NCBI GenBank assembly: GCA_913055915.1
Contig: CAJXKL010000014.1
Span: 1 to 55,971 of the forward strand
DNA from: an uncultured Candidatus Nemicrothrix sp.
Lineage (GTDB): Bacteria; Actinomycetota; Acidimicrobiia; Acidimicrobiales; MedAcidi-G1
Reading direction: 5' to 3'
DNA: 55,971 nucleotides
Of this stretch, positions 1 through 7,516 are shown piece by piece (position 1 is the first letter of the stretch; the number at the start of each line of letters is the position of its first letter). A model generated the notes under the pieces. The model did no database searches and was not told the DNA's origin. It saw nothing but the letters and a program-made list of their open reading frames with translations. Position numbers and translations under genes: made by a program.

Positions 1-95
1 GACACCCTGCAGGTGCCCTCGCCGTCCTGGTCGACGTTGAGGAACTCAGACAGGGGAGAGATGTCGCGGCGGATGGACGGATCGGGAGAATCCAT
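1..95 (-). CDS. N-terminal part of an unidentified protein, cut by the window edge
   Basis: An open frame starts with ATG at 95 and runs off the left edge; 31 codons are visible (MDSPDPSIRRDISPLSEF...). The start overlaps the stop of the preceding gene by one base (TGATG), the junction style used elsewhere in this operon, so it is very likely the ninth gene of the run that starts at 7439. The visible part has no diagnostic motif. A hotdog-fold acyl-CoA thioesterase would fit both the N-terminal style and the acyl-CoA context, but that is a guess. Confidence 0.5.
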   Translation of the reverse strand, partial: MDSPDPSIRRDISPLSEFLNVDQDGEGTCRV

Positions 96-475
96 CAGGC
101 GTCCGCCAGTTCCGCCATCTGCCCGGAGTAGGTGGCCATGTCGAAGTAGTCGCGCCACAGGCGGATCCTGCCGTCCACCACCTCGAACACGCCTGCGATC
201 GGCAACTCCAGCCAGCCATCGCCGATCTTGAAGCGGTCCAGGCGTTCGTTGACGACCACGTTGCCCACCTCGAACTGGCGCAGGACTGGCCATTCCACCT
301 CGGATGCCGGGGCCAGGAACATCTCAAGGGTCGCTGCCATGGCTTCAGGCCCGACTATCGGCTGCATCGGCATGTTCTCGTAGGAGACATCGTCGGACAC
401 GAGTGCGACTGCCGCCTCAACATCCTTGCGCTCGATGGCGGCGATGAACGCGTTCACGGTTTCTGTCGGGGTCAT
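95..475 (-). CDS. Limonene-1,2-epoxide hydrolase family protein (SnoaL-like fold)
   Basis: 126 residues, the usual size for a limonene-epoxide-hydrolase (LEH) domain. Residues that define the LEH active site appear in order: Tyr32 and Asn34 (YENMP), Arg78 and Asp80 (ERLD), and Asp109 (WRDYFD). These match the Asp-Arg-Asp triad and the Tyr/Asn water-holding pair of the characterised enzyme. The family opens epoxides to diols by a one-step, metal-free mechanism in the cytosol. I chose the ATG at 475 because it overlaps the upstream stop as ATGA; a longer frame to 544 lies inside the dehydrogenase gene. The substrate is unknown. In this operon it could act on an epoxide intermediate of the compound being degraded, or be a SnoaL-like isomerase/hydratase. 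Confidence 0.8.
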   Translation of the reverse strand: MTPTETVNAFIAAIERKDVEAAVALVSDDVSYENMPMQPIVGPEAMAATLEMFLAPASEVEWPVLRQFEVGNVVVNERLDRFKIGDGWLELPIAGVFEVVDGRIRLWRDYFDMATYSGQMAELADA

Positions 476-1629
476 GGCCTGTATCCCCGTGAGACAGCCT
501 CGAAGATCATCTCCCGTTGCAGTTCGTTTGCACCTTCGCCCCACTCGTTGATCTTGCAGTCCCGGTAGAAGCGCTGTGCGGGGCTCTCAAGCATGAACCC
601 CTGCGCACCGTGCAGGTGCAGGCAGCGTTCGCTCACCCAGGTGGCTGTCTCGGAGGCGACCAACTTGGCAATGGAGGCATCGGTGTCGTAGTCCTCTCCA
701 GTCTCCAACTTCTCGGCCGCCGAGTAGACGAGGTGTCTCACTGTGCGCAGCCGGGTCGTCATGTCGGCAATCGTGGCACGCACGACCTGCTTGGCCGCCA
801 GCGGGCCACCGAACTGCTCCCGGGTGCCCACGTGGGCGATGGTTGTGTCGAGTGCCGCCCTACCCAGGCCCAGTGCCAGGGCGCCGGCAAAGACACGACC
901 CTGGGAGAGCACCGCAAGGCACTGACGGAAACCCTTGTCCAGTTCTCCAACCAGTCGGTCTGCCGGAACTACGCAGTTCTCAAAGTGCAGTTCAGCGAGC
1001 TCTGATGGGCGCATGCCCAGCTTGTGCATCGAACTCCGGGTGAGACCCTCGGAGTTTCCGTCGACAGCCAGCACCGAGAGCCCGCCGAGCTTTCCCGGTT
1101 CGCCCGAGGTACGAACCACGACGAGGATCACATCGGCGAAGGTGGCGTTGGTGATGTACATCTTCGAGCCATTCAGCACGAAACTGTCGCCGTCTCTCCG
1201 CGCTGCGAGTCGCACCTGGGTGACATCTGCTCCCGAGTCGGGCTCTGCGTATGCCCATGCGCCCGTGGTTGTGCCTGCGAGCATGCCGGGCACGAAGTGC
1301 TCACCTAGTTCCCTGTCGGCGATGTTGGCAAGAGCACCGGCAGCCAGCGCCGTGTGCACGTAGAGGCCAAGTGCAGCTCCAGCCGATCCGTAGGCCAGTT
1401 CCTCAAAGAGGATGCACCGGTCGACTGGGCCACCACCGGAGCCTCCGAGTGATTCGTTGAATCCGACGCCCAGCCAGCCCAGCTCGCCCAACCGCGTAAA
1501 CAGTTGCATCGGGTAGGAATTGTCAGGGTCGGTTTGGTCCCATGCGGTGGCGTTGGGGGTGATCTCTGCCGCGGTGAACCTGGCTACCTCGGCCCGAAAC
1601 GACTCCCTGCTGGCTGCGAGTTCAGACAC
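472..1629 (-). CDS. Acyl-CoA dehydrogenase (seventh gene of the TetR-linked operon)
   Basis: About 385 residues, normal for an acyl-CoA dehydrogenase (ACAD). It has the N-terminal helical domain, the FAD-contact strand AYAEPDSGAD, the middle beta domain, REQFGGPL in the C-terminal helices, and HGAQGF near the end. The C-terminal segment WGEGANELQ keeps a Glu where medium- and short-chain ACADs have their catalytic base, so it should be an active flavin-dependent alpha,beta-dehydrogenase. The start is taken as GTG at 1629, preceded by GGAG and overlapping the crotonase stop. The open frame continues to 1770, but that extension is Ser/Arg-rich and lies inside the crotonase gene. It is one of three ACADs in the same operon, so paralogues may handle different steps or form hetero-oligomers. 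Confidence 0.88.
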   Translation of the reverse strand: MSELAASRESFRAEVARFTAAEITPNATAWDQTDPDNSYPMQLFTRLGELGWLGVGFNESLGGSGGGPVDRCILFEELAYGSAGAALGLYVHTALAAGALANIADRELGEHFVPGMLAGTTTGAWAYAEPDSGADVTQVRLAARRDGDSFVLNGSKMYITNATFADVILVVVRTSGEPGKLGGLSVLAVDGNSEGLTRSSMHKLGMRPSELAELHFENCVVPADRLVGELDKGFRQCLAVLSQGRVFAGALALGLGRAALDTTIAHVGTREQFGGPLAAKQVVRATIADMTTRLRTVRHLVYSAAEKLETGEDYDTDASIAKLVASETATWVSERCLHLHGAQGFMLESPAQRFYRDCKINEWGEGANELQREMIFEAVSRGYRP

Positions 1630-2401
1630 CGCGGAACTCCGGTCGTCGCTTTTCCTGGAAGGCAGCGACGCCTTCGTGGTGGTCCTCGGTCTGGATGCAT
1701 TGCACCTGGGCGAAGATCTCGAACTCGAACTCGGCGTCCATGTCGACACCCAGGGAGCGGTGAATGGCACGCTTCGTCCAGGCGTGGGCTATCGGAGGTC
1801 CAGCGGCCAACCTGACGGCGAACTCGGCGACATGGTCCGTGAACTCATCGGGAGCCACGACCCTGTGTACGAGCCCGATGTCAAGTGCCTCATCGGCACC
1901 CACGAGGCGACCGGTGAACATCATCTCGGTCGCCGCCCCCAGGCCGACCAGCCGGGGAAGGAACCAACCGGCCGACATGTCACAGCCCGCCAGGCCGATG
2001 GGCGTGAAGGGGGCACCGAGGCGGATGCCCTCGGTAGCGATGCGAAAGTCGGATGCCAACGCCAGGCCGAGGCCGCCGCCGACCGTGTCGCCATGGAGGG
2101 CGGCTATGACGGGCTTGTCCATGCCGACGATGGCACGAACCGGGTCTAGGTAGCGACGCACGATCGGTTCCCACTCCTGCGGCTTCCGCTCGACCATCTC
2201 GGCCTGGTCGGCACCGGCGCAGAAAACCCTGCCCGTACCGGCCAACACGACGACACCGGCCTTGTCGGATCGGGCCACCTCGTCGAGGGCTTCGATGAGG
2301 AGTTCCAGGGTGTCGTGGTCGAGCGTGTTCAGACGCTCTGGCCGGTTGAGGGTCACCGTGGCAACCCGGTCCTCAATGTCAACGATGATCTGGTCGCTCA
2401 T
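1622..2401 (-). CDS. Enoyl-CoA hydratase/isomerase (crotonase) family protein
   Basis: 259 residues, full length for a crotonase. The oxyanion-hole segments are AGTGRVFCAGAD (about 54-65) and HGDTVGGGLGLALASD. Compared by eye with classical crotonase, the first catalytic Glu (PEI) is replaced by Phe (GAPFTPIG), while the second is kept (ATEMMFTG). The motif GLAGCD places an Asp where dienoyl-CoA isomerase has its essential Asp, so an isomerase or hydrolase role is as likely as hydration. ATG at 2401 overlaps the alcohol dehydrogenase stop as ATGA, and the 3' end overlaps the next ACAD, so translation is coupled on both sides. Confidence 0.88.
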   Translation of the reverse strand: MSDQIIVDIEDRVATVTLNRPERLNTLDHDTLELLIEALDEVARSDKAGVVVLAGTGRVFCAGADQAEMVERKPQEWEPIVRRYLDPVRAIVGMDKPVIAALHGDTVGGGLGLALASDFRIATEGIRLGAPFTPIGLAGCDMSAGWFLPRLVGLGAATEMMFTGRLVGADEALDIGLVHRVVAPDEFTDHVAEFAVRLAAGPPIAHAWTKRAIHRSLGVDMDAEFEFEIFAQVQCIQTEDHHEGVAAFQEKRRPEFRGV

Positions 2402-3423
2402 GATGCTCGCTCCTCAGGGATGACTACCGTTCTGGCGGGTCCAAACGGTTGCGAAAAGATCTCTGCTGCTCTGGCCAGTGGAACTTCACGCTGCACCGAG
2501 CGGGACACGTCGAGCCTGCCGCTGCTGATCAGACCCAGAACCGTCGATATCTCCGAGGGCGTGGATCCGAATGAGCCGTGGACGCTCAGTTCGGCACCGA
2601 TGAACATGCCGAGCGGGGGCAACTTCGGTTGTGTATGTCCGACGCCGACGACCACCAGGCGTCCTCCCGGGGACAGGATGGACATGCCCATCTCGACTGT
2701 CTCAGAGCGGCCCACGCATTCGAGGGCCAGCGTGGCGCCACGTGCCAGCCTTCGCAGGTCCCTCGCCGGTTCATCCGTCGACCCTGGGTCGAAGGTTTCG
2801 TCGGCACCGGCGACCATCGCGGCATCGCGGGCCGCCTCTGAAGGGTCGACGGCGACCACTCGTGCGGCACCACAGAGACGGGCCAACTGCACCGCGTGCA
2901 CTCCGAGGCCTCCTGCGCCGATGATGACAACGGTTTCGCCCACCTCCAGCCTGCCCACCGTGGTGAGTGCGTGGAATGGTGTGGCAATGGCGTCCGAGGC
3001 AATGGCACCGATCCCGTCTGGCACCTCGTCAGGGAGCGAAATGAGGCTTGAGGTCGGCAGGGCGATTCGTTCGGCGAAGCCACCCTGTCTGGCCATGCCG
3101 ACGATCTGGGGCCGACGACAGCGGTTCGACCTGCCTGAAGTACACGCCGGGCAGACACCACAGGTGACCTGTCCGAACGCAGCCACCCGGTCGCCGGGGT
3201 GCCAGCCTTCGACACCGTGGGTTGTTTCAAGGATCGTGCCCGCGATCTCGTGGCCCGGAACGGTTCCGGGTGGTACCCCAAGGTCGCCTGCGACTATGTG
3301 CCGGTCGGTGCCGCAGACACCGGCGGCGTCGACGGCGATAAGTACCTCACCGTCAGCGGGAACGGGCTCAGCGACCTCATCCAGGTGAATCTCGCCGGGC
3401 TCACCCAGGATCAGGGCCTTCAC
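2398..3423 (-). CDS. Zinc-dependent medium-chain alcohol dehydrogenase
   Basis: 341 residues, typical for the MDR family. Catalytic zinc ligands are visible at Cys37 (GVCGTD) and in GHE at 57-59. The structural zinc lobe has four Cys at 88, 91, 94 and 102. The Rossmann fold begins at VVIIGAGGLG (about 165-174), followed by an acidic Asp (VAVDPSE), which suggests NAD+ rather than NADP+. It probably oxidises a secondary alcohol, such as a hydroxyacyl-CoA or cyclic alcohol, in the same pathway. It resembles the dehydrogenases of cyclic acyl-CoA breakdown, but I cannot fix the substrate. The start is GTG at 3423, two bases after the preceding stop. Confidence 0.87.
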   Translation of the reverse strand: MKALILGEPGEIHLDEVAEPVPADGEVLIAVDAAGVCGTDRHIVAGDLGVPPGTVPGHEIAGTILETTHGVEGWHPGDRVAAFGQVTCGVCPACTSGRSNRCRRPQIVGMARQGGFAERIALPTSSLISLPDEVPDGIGAIASDAIATPFHALTTVGRLEVGETVVIIGAGGLGVHAVQLARLCGAARVVAVDPSEAARDAAMVAGADETFDPGSTDEPARDLRRLARGATLALECVGRSETVEMGMSILSPGGRLVVVGVGHTQPKLPPLGMFIGAELSVHGSFGSTPSEISTVLGLISSGRLDVSRSVQREVPLARAAEIFSQPFGPARTVVIPEERAS

Positions 3424-3425
3424 GG

Positions 3426-4598
3426 TCAGCCCTTTGTCCGCAGGCCCATGTGGTGGGCGATGATGTTGCGCTGGATCTGGCTGGTGCCGCCGCCCAATTC
3501 GCAGCCGCGGACCTCCAGGTTGCGTCGCAGGAAGTGCGATTCGGCCTCCCAGCCGCGTGCTCCTGCAACCTGCATTGCTGCGGTCGTTGCCCGACCGGAC
3601 ACGTTGTTGGCAAGCATCTTGGCCATTGATGCCTCCATCGGGCAGGGTCCCTCCACGTCGCGCTTGTGGGCTGCGGCGTAGACCAGCAGGCGGGCGGCTG
3701 CCACCTCGGCCTGTGCCTCGGCGAGAGGGTGGGTAACCGCCTGGAACCGGGCTATGGGACCGCCGTACTGCTCCCGGTTGTTGGCGTAGGTGACGGCGTC
3801 GTCGAGGGCCGCCTGAGCCACGCCTATGGACTGGGCAGCGTTCGCCAGGCGCTCGGGGTCCATCAACTTTGCCAGGTTCAGCCAGCCGTCGTCCACCTCG
3901 CCCAGTACGGCGTCGTCGGGTACGAACACGTTGTCGTAGGTGACGTCGTTGACCATGAGAGCCTTCATCGCAAGGTGCTGGCGACGCTCGAAGCTGAGAC
4001 CCGGTGTCGGGTTGTCGGCCTGGTTTTCGACAAGGAAGAGGGTGATCCCCTTCTGGCGGGGTTGCTCCGGAAAGGTGTTGGTTCGGGCCGCGGTGATGAT
4101 GACCTCGGCACGCTCGGCACCTGAGATCGGTCCCTTCACGCCGCTTATCCTCCAGCCGCCGTCCACCTTCTCGGCTGTGGTCTCCATTCCGGCAAAGTCA
4201 GATCCTGCACCGGGTTCCGACATGGACAGGGCGAACCGCTTATCTCCGGTCACGATGGCCGGGAGGTGCCTGTCGGCCTGTTCGGTCGACCCGCATATGT
4301 GCAGGGCGTGTGAGCCGAAGATGGTTCCGGTTATGTAGAGGGTGGCCAGCGAGATCGAGGTCTTTCCGACCTCCTCGACGAAGATGCACAGGTCCACGAC
4401 CGAGCCGTCTGATCCACCATGCTCGGTGGGTACCGGTATCCCGGTCCATCCGCGCTCGGCGCATGACTGGTAGAACTCGTCGGGGTACTCCTCGTCACGC
4501 TCCATCTGTGTGATCCGGTCCAGCGGGTACTCCTCGTCGAGGAAGGCACGGACCTCGGCTCGCATGGCCAGTTGCTCTGGTGACAGGTAGACGTCCAT
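3426..4598 (-). CDS. Acyl-CoA dehydrogenase (fourth gene of the operon)
   Basis: 390 residues from ATG at 4598, which overlaps the crotonase stop as TGATG; an in-frame extension to 4940 only reads antisense-like sequence through the crotonase. Features in order: N-terminal MDVYLSPEQLAMRAE, the FAD segment ALSMSEPGAGSDFAG, the beta domain, NNREQYGGPIA, and a C-terminal GGGTSQIQRNIIA. The catalytic-base position of medium-chain ACADs holds Gly in this GGGTSQIQ motif. The base must therefore come from another position, as in the branched/long-chain arrangement, or the protein is one half of a heteromeric enzyme. A cytosolic flavoprotein acting on a CoA thioester is expected; the substrate is unknown. 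Confidence 0.87.
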   Translation of the reverse strand: MDVYLSPEQLAMRAEVRAFLDEEYPLDRITQMERDEEYPDEFYQSCAERGWTGIPVPTEHGGSDGSVVDLCIFVEEVGKTSISLATLYITGTIFGSHALHICGSTEQADRHLPAIVTGDKRFALSMSEPGAGSDFAGMETTAEKVDGGWRISGVKGPISGAERAEVIITAARTNTFPEQPRQKGITLFLVENQADNPTPGLSFERRQHLAMKALMVNDVTYDNVFVPDDAVLGEVDDGWLNLAKLMDPERLANAAQSIGVAQAALDDAVTYANNREQYGGPIARFQAVTHPLAEAQAEVAAARLLVYAAAHKRDVEGPCPMEASMAKMLANNVSGRATTAAMQVAGARGWEAESHFLRRNLEVRGCELGGGTSQIQRNIIAHHMGLRTKG

Positions 4599-5389
4599 CA
4601 GTTCCCCCTGAACGACGGTGTTCGCTTGGATCTTGTGGCCTCCAGGCCCTCGCGGAAGTCCTCTGAGCAGATGGCCTCGGCCTGGATCTCCGCCTCGAGG
4701 TCGAGGTGCTCTGCAAGGGATCGCTGTTCGATCCCGTCGAGTGCCGCCTTGTTCCCGCGTGTGGCGAGGGGTGCAAGTGAGGCCAGGCGCTCGGCGAAGG
4801 CGTTGACGGCCGTGTCGAAGGACCCAGCCGGGGCCACCTCGGTCACGAGCCCTGCGGCAAGTGCCTCGTCGGCTGAGTAGACGGCGCCGAGGGTGACGAT
4901 CTCCATGGCCCTGGCCGGTCCGACCAGGCGGTTGAGCCACCAGGTGGCGCCAGTGTCGGCTCCTGACAGGCCGAGGCGCGAGAACACGAACCCCAGGCGG
5001 GCTGCGTCACTCATTATCCGGAAGTCGGTTGAGAGGGCGACGGCTGCACCGCCACCGAAGGCGTCACCGTTGACTGCGGCGACCGTGGGCACGGGTAGTC
5101 CTGCTATCGCCTTGATGCCCTCGTTGGCGTGACGCAGTTCGGCAACTGCGTTGTCGCGGTTGCCGTCCAGCAGGTCCTGGAGGGCCTCGAAGTCGCCGCC
5201 TGCTGAGAATGCGACACCTTCGCCTGTGAGTACCATGGCCCGGGCATCGGGGTCGGTGGCGACGCCACCGCATGCCTCGATCAGGTCGGTGAAGGCCCGC
5301 GGGTGCAGTGCGTTGCGTACCTCGGGGCGTCGAAAGGTGAGGGTGTGGACGCCCTGGTCATCCCGTTCATGCGAGAGCAGGTCAGACAT
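4598..5389 (-). CDS. Enoyl-CoA hydratase/isomerase (crotonase) family protein
   Basis: 263 residues with the crotonase signature segments GEGVAFSAGGDF and NGDAFGGGAAVALSTDFR. The classical first Glu is Phe (LGFVFSRLG). The second is present (RAMEIV), and GLSGAD carries an Asp at the dienoyl-CoA-isomerase nucleophile position, the same pattern as the other crotonase of this operon (34% or so of positions look alike by eye, not computed). A double-bond isomerase or C-C hydrolase role should be considered. It overlaps the amidohydrolase by eight bases upstream and the ACAD by one base downstream, so it belongs to the same transcript. Confidence 0.87.
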   Translation of the reverse strand: MSDLLSHERDDQGVHTLTFRRPEVRNALHPRAFTDLIEACGGVATDPDARAMVLTGEGVAFSAGGDFEALQDLLDGNRDNAVAELRHANEGIKAIAGLPVPTVAAVNGDAFGGGAAVALSTDFRIMSDAARLGFVFSRLGLSGADTGATWWLNRLVGPARAMEIVTLGAVYSADEALAAGLVTEVAPAGSFDTAVNAFAERLASLAPLATRGNKAALDGIEQRSLAEHLDLEAEIQAEAICSEDFREGLEATRSKRTPSFRGN

Positions 5390-6251
5390 CGATCTTGAAG
5401 ACCTTCGCGGCGTTGTCCCGCAGGATCTTGCGTGTCGCCTCAGGGGAGAAACCGCAGTCGTACACGTCGTCGACCGTGCGCTTGAAGGGGAGTAGCGGGT
5501 AGTCGGTGGCCCAGATCATCTTGTCCTGGCCGTAGCCACCTGAGAACTTGCGGACGCTCTCGGTCCAGTGCCGGGCCGGCCGGGCCGAGGCCTCCACGTA
5601 CACGTTCGGGTGCTTCCAGGCCAGGATGAGCATCTCGTCCTGCCAGGGGTCTCCGACGTGGGTCCCCAGGATCTTGAGTTCCGGGAAGGTGAGGGCCACC
5701 TCGTCGAGGTAGATGGGCCTGCCGCATTCGGAGGGCAGCAGTGGTCCGGTGTGTCCCACCTGGATGCACAGGGGGATGTCGTACTCACAGCAGGCCACGT
5801 AGAACGGCCAGTAGATACGGTCGGTGGGCGGTGGGGCTGTTGTGCGGCCGTCACCACACTGGAAGGGTTCGAGGCGAAATGCCTTGTAGCCGAGTTCCTC
5901 GACGCAGCGCCGGAACTCACGCATACCGGGCATCGGGTCCCGGATGTCCACGGTGAAGGCCCCGATGAACCGGTCCGGTGCCTCGCGGACGTAGGCGGCG
6001 TTCTCGTCGTTGCTAACGACCCACGAGTCGAGGAACTTGAAAGAGGAGGCCACGCCGATGTCAACACCGGCGTCGTCCATTTCGGCCAGTACCTCGTCGA
6101 CGGTGAAGCCCCTCTGGAAGCGGTCCTCGACTCCGTACTTGCGGAAGATGTGCCAGAACGACGACGGCCACCGGTCGGCCGACCCCGGTGGGGGGATGGT
6201 CATCCAGGCGTCGATTGCGCCCACTTGTGGGGTCGGTTCGGTATTGGCCAT
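5382..6251 (-). CDS. Amidohydrolase-2 family protein (ACMSD/decarboxylase-like TIM barrel)
   Basis: 289 residues. Metal-site motifs of the amidohydrolase-2 barrel are QVGH (strand 5), ILGTHVG (strand 6) and WATDYP (strand 8 Asp). The first-strand HxH pair is absent; the position reads IDAWMTI. This is seen in a subset of the family and changes the metal ligation. Family members are metal-dependent decarboxylases, hydratases or hydrolases of carboxylated rings and lactones. A good RBS (GAAAGGACC) precedes ATG at 6251, 21 bases after the ACAD stop. In a CoA-centred operon it might hydrolyse or decarboxylate a ring-derived acid, but that is inference. Confidence 0.82.
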   Translation of the reverse strand: MANTEPTPQVGAIDAWMTIPPPGSADRWPSSFWHIFRKYGVEDRFQRGFTVDEVLAEMDDAGVDIGVASSFKFLDSWVVSNDENAAYVREAPDRFIGAFTVDIRDPMPGMREFRRCVEELGYKAFRLEPFQCGDGRTTAPPPTDRIYWPFYVACCEYDIPLCIQVGHTGPLLPSECGRPIYLDEVALTFPELKILGTHVGDPWQDEMLILAWKHPNVYVEASARPARHWTESVRKFSGGYGQDKMIWATDYPLLPFKRTVDDVYDCGFSPEATRKILRDNAAKVFKIDV

Positions 6252-6272
6252 TTGTCAGGTCCTTTCAGGGGG

Positions 6273-7439
6273 TCAGATGAGGGCGCGGGCTATGAGCTCG
6301 CGCATGATCTCGGAGGTGCCGGCTCCAATGGAGAATCCGGCCACATCTCGGTAGTAGCGGGGGATGGGGGACTCCTCCATCTGGCCGAAGCCTCCATGCA
6401 GTTGCAGGATCTCGGCTGCCACCGACTGCACTGCGTCTGCGGCGTGCAGCTTGGCCATCGACACGGCGATGTCGCCGGCCGGGTCGTGGTCGCTCAGGAG
6501 GCGGGCCGCCTGGTGGGCCAGCAACCTTGTAGCTTCGAGCCGGGTGGCCATCTCGGCGAAGCGGTGGCGCCACGTCTGGAATCCCAGGATTGGACCACCG
6601 AAGGCCTCGCGTTCGGCTGAGTAGGAGAGTCCAAGCTCGATGAGGCGCTCCATGATTCCGACGGCGAAGGCGGCGATCACGAGCCTCTCGCCGCCGAAGT
6701 GGGAGAGGATGTAGCGCAGCCCGTGGCCCTCCTCGCCAACCAGGCTCGTGGCTGGTATCCGGCAATCATCGAAGAACAACTCGCCGGTATCCGAAGCCCT
6801 CGCGCCCAGCTTGTCGAGGCGTCGCCCGACCTCGAAGCCGGGGGTGTCGGTTGGGAAGATGACCAGTGAAATGCCCTTGGGGCCGGCCTCACCGGTGCGT
6901 ACCGCAAGGGTGATGAAGTCAGCCCTGGTGCCGTTTGAGATGTAGGTCTTCTGACCCGAGATGACGTAGTCACCGCCGTCGCGGCGTGCCCGGGTCGAGA
7001 TGGCGGCCACGTCGGAACCAGCACCCGGCTCTGACACGCCGATTGCACCTATCAGTTCTCCGGCGATCGCTGGAGCCATCCATGCTTCCTTCTGGGCGTC
7101 AGTTGCCTCGTCGGCCAGGATCGCCAGGGCGAACTCGGACTGGGCCATGAGCGCCACGGCGGTGCCGATGGAGTCGCCCTTTGCGAGTTCCTCGGCCAGC
7201 ACACACGTGGCCATGAAGTCCAGATCGCTTCCACCGTAGGCCTCGGCGTAGCGGAGGCCCAGGAGGCCCGCGGTACCGGCCTTCCGGTAGAGCTCCCTGT
7301 CGCACTGGCCGTCCCGCTCCCATGCGTCGACGTTGGGGCGGATCTCACGTTCAACGAATGATGAGACCGTCTGGCGAAAGGCCTCGTGATCCTCTGTGAG
7401 GAAGGACGATGGCTGGCGGGGATAGGTGGTCTGTGGCAA
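6273..7439 (-). CDS. Acyl-CoA dehydrogenase, first gene of the TetR-linked operon
   Basis: 388 residues with a complete ACAD architecture: N-terminal helices, IGVSEPGAGSDVAA (FAD loop), the beta domain, SAEREAFGGPI, LHGGFGQ and a C-terminal GAGTSEIMRELIA. Ala stands where medium-chain enzymes carry the catalytic Glu (GAGTSEI), the second such substitution in this operon. The start is TTG at 7439, preceded by AGGAG five bases upstream. It is the promoter-proximal gene, divergent from tetR, so its expression should respond directly to the TetR operator at 7464-7486. Confidence 0.87.
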   Translation of the reverse strand: MPQTTYPRQPSSFLTEDHEAFRQTVSSFVEREIRPNVDAWERDGQCDRELYRKAGTAGLLGLRYAEAYGGSDLDFMATCVLAEELAKGDSIGTAVALMAQSEFALAILADEATDAQKEAWMAPAIAGELIGAIGVSEPGAGSDVAAISTRARRDGGDYVISGQKTYISNGTRADFITLAVRTGEAGPKGISLVIFPTDTPGFEVGRRLDKLGARASDTGELFFDDCRIPATSLVGEEGHGLRYILSHFGGERLVIAAFAVGIMERLIELGLSYSAEREAFGGPILGFQTWRHRFAEMATRLEATRLLAHQAARLLSDHDPAGDIAVSMAKLHAADAVQSVAAEILQLHGGFGQMEESPIPRYYRDVAGFSIGAGTSEIMRELIARALI

Positions 7440-7463
7440 CGGTGCTCCTAGCGGAATGACTGA

Positions 7464-7486
7464 TGACCAGAATAGTAATCTGGTCA
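7464..7486. promoter_or_regulatory. Palindromic operator between the catabolic operon and tetR
   Basis: Perfect 8-bp inverted arms TGACCAGA (7464-7471) and TCTGGTCA (7479-7486), separated by 7 bases. Size and symmetry are typical of a TetR-family operator. It covers the -10 and spacer of the leftward promoter and the -35 of the rightward promoter, so one repressor dimer could silence both the operon and tetR. Confidence 0.75.
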
Positions 7487-7497
7487 GTTGGCGTCAA
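7469..7497 (-). promoter_or_regulatory. Leftward promoter of the nine-gene operon
   Basis: Read on the minus strand: TTGACG (-35, 7497-7492), a 17-base spacer, TATTCT (-10, 7474-7469). The predicted start near 7462 leaves a leader of about 23 bases carrying AGGAG before the TTG start codon. The -10 lies inside the palindromic operator. Confidence 0.65.
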
Positions 7498-7509
7498 CTT
7501 GTGTAGTGT
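7481..7509 (+). promoter_or_regulatory. Rightward promoter of tetR, probably leaderless
   Basis: TGGTCA (7481-7486), 17 bases, TAGTGT (7504-7509). The -10 ends 7 bases before ATG at 7517, and there is no Shine-Dalgarno sequence, which fits a leaderless transcript. The -35 overlaps the right arm of the operator. Confidence 0.5.
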
Positions 7510-7516
7510 CGGGCCC

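Noticed and set aside
2315-3388. A 357-codon plus-strand frame opposite the alcohol dehydrogenase
   Set aside because: Its translation is low-complexity Ser/Pro/Arg and antisense to a gene with all zinc and NAD motifs.
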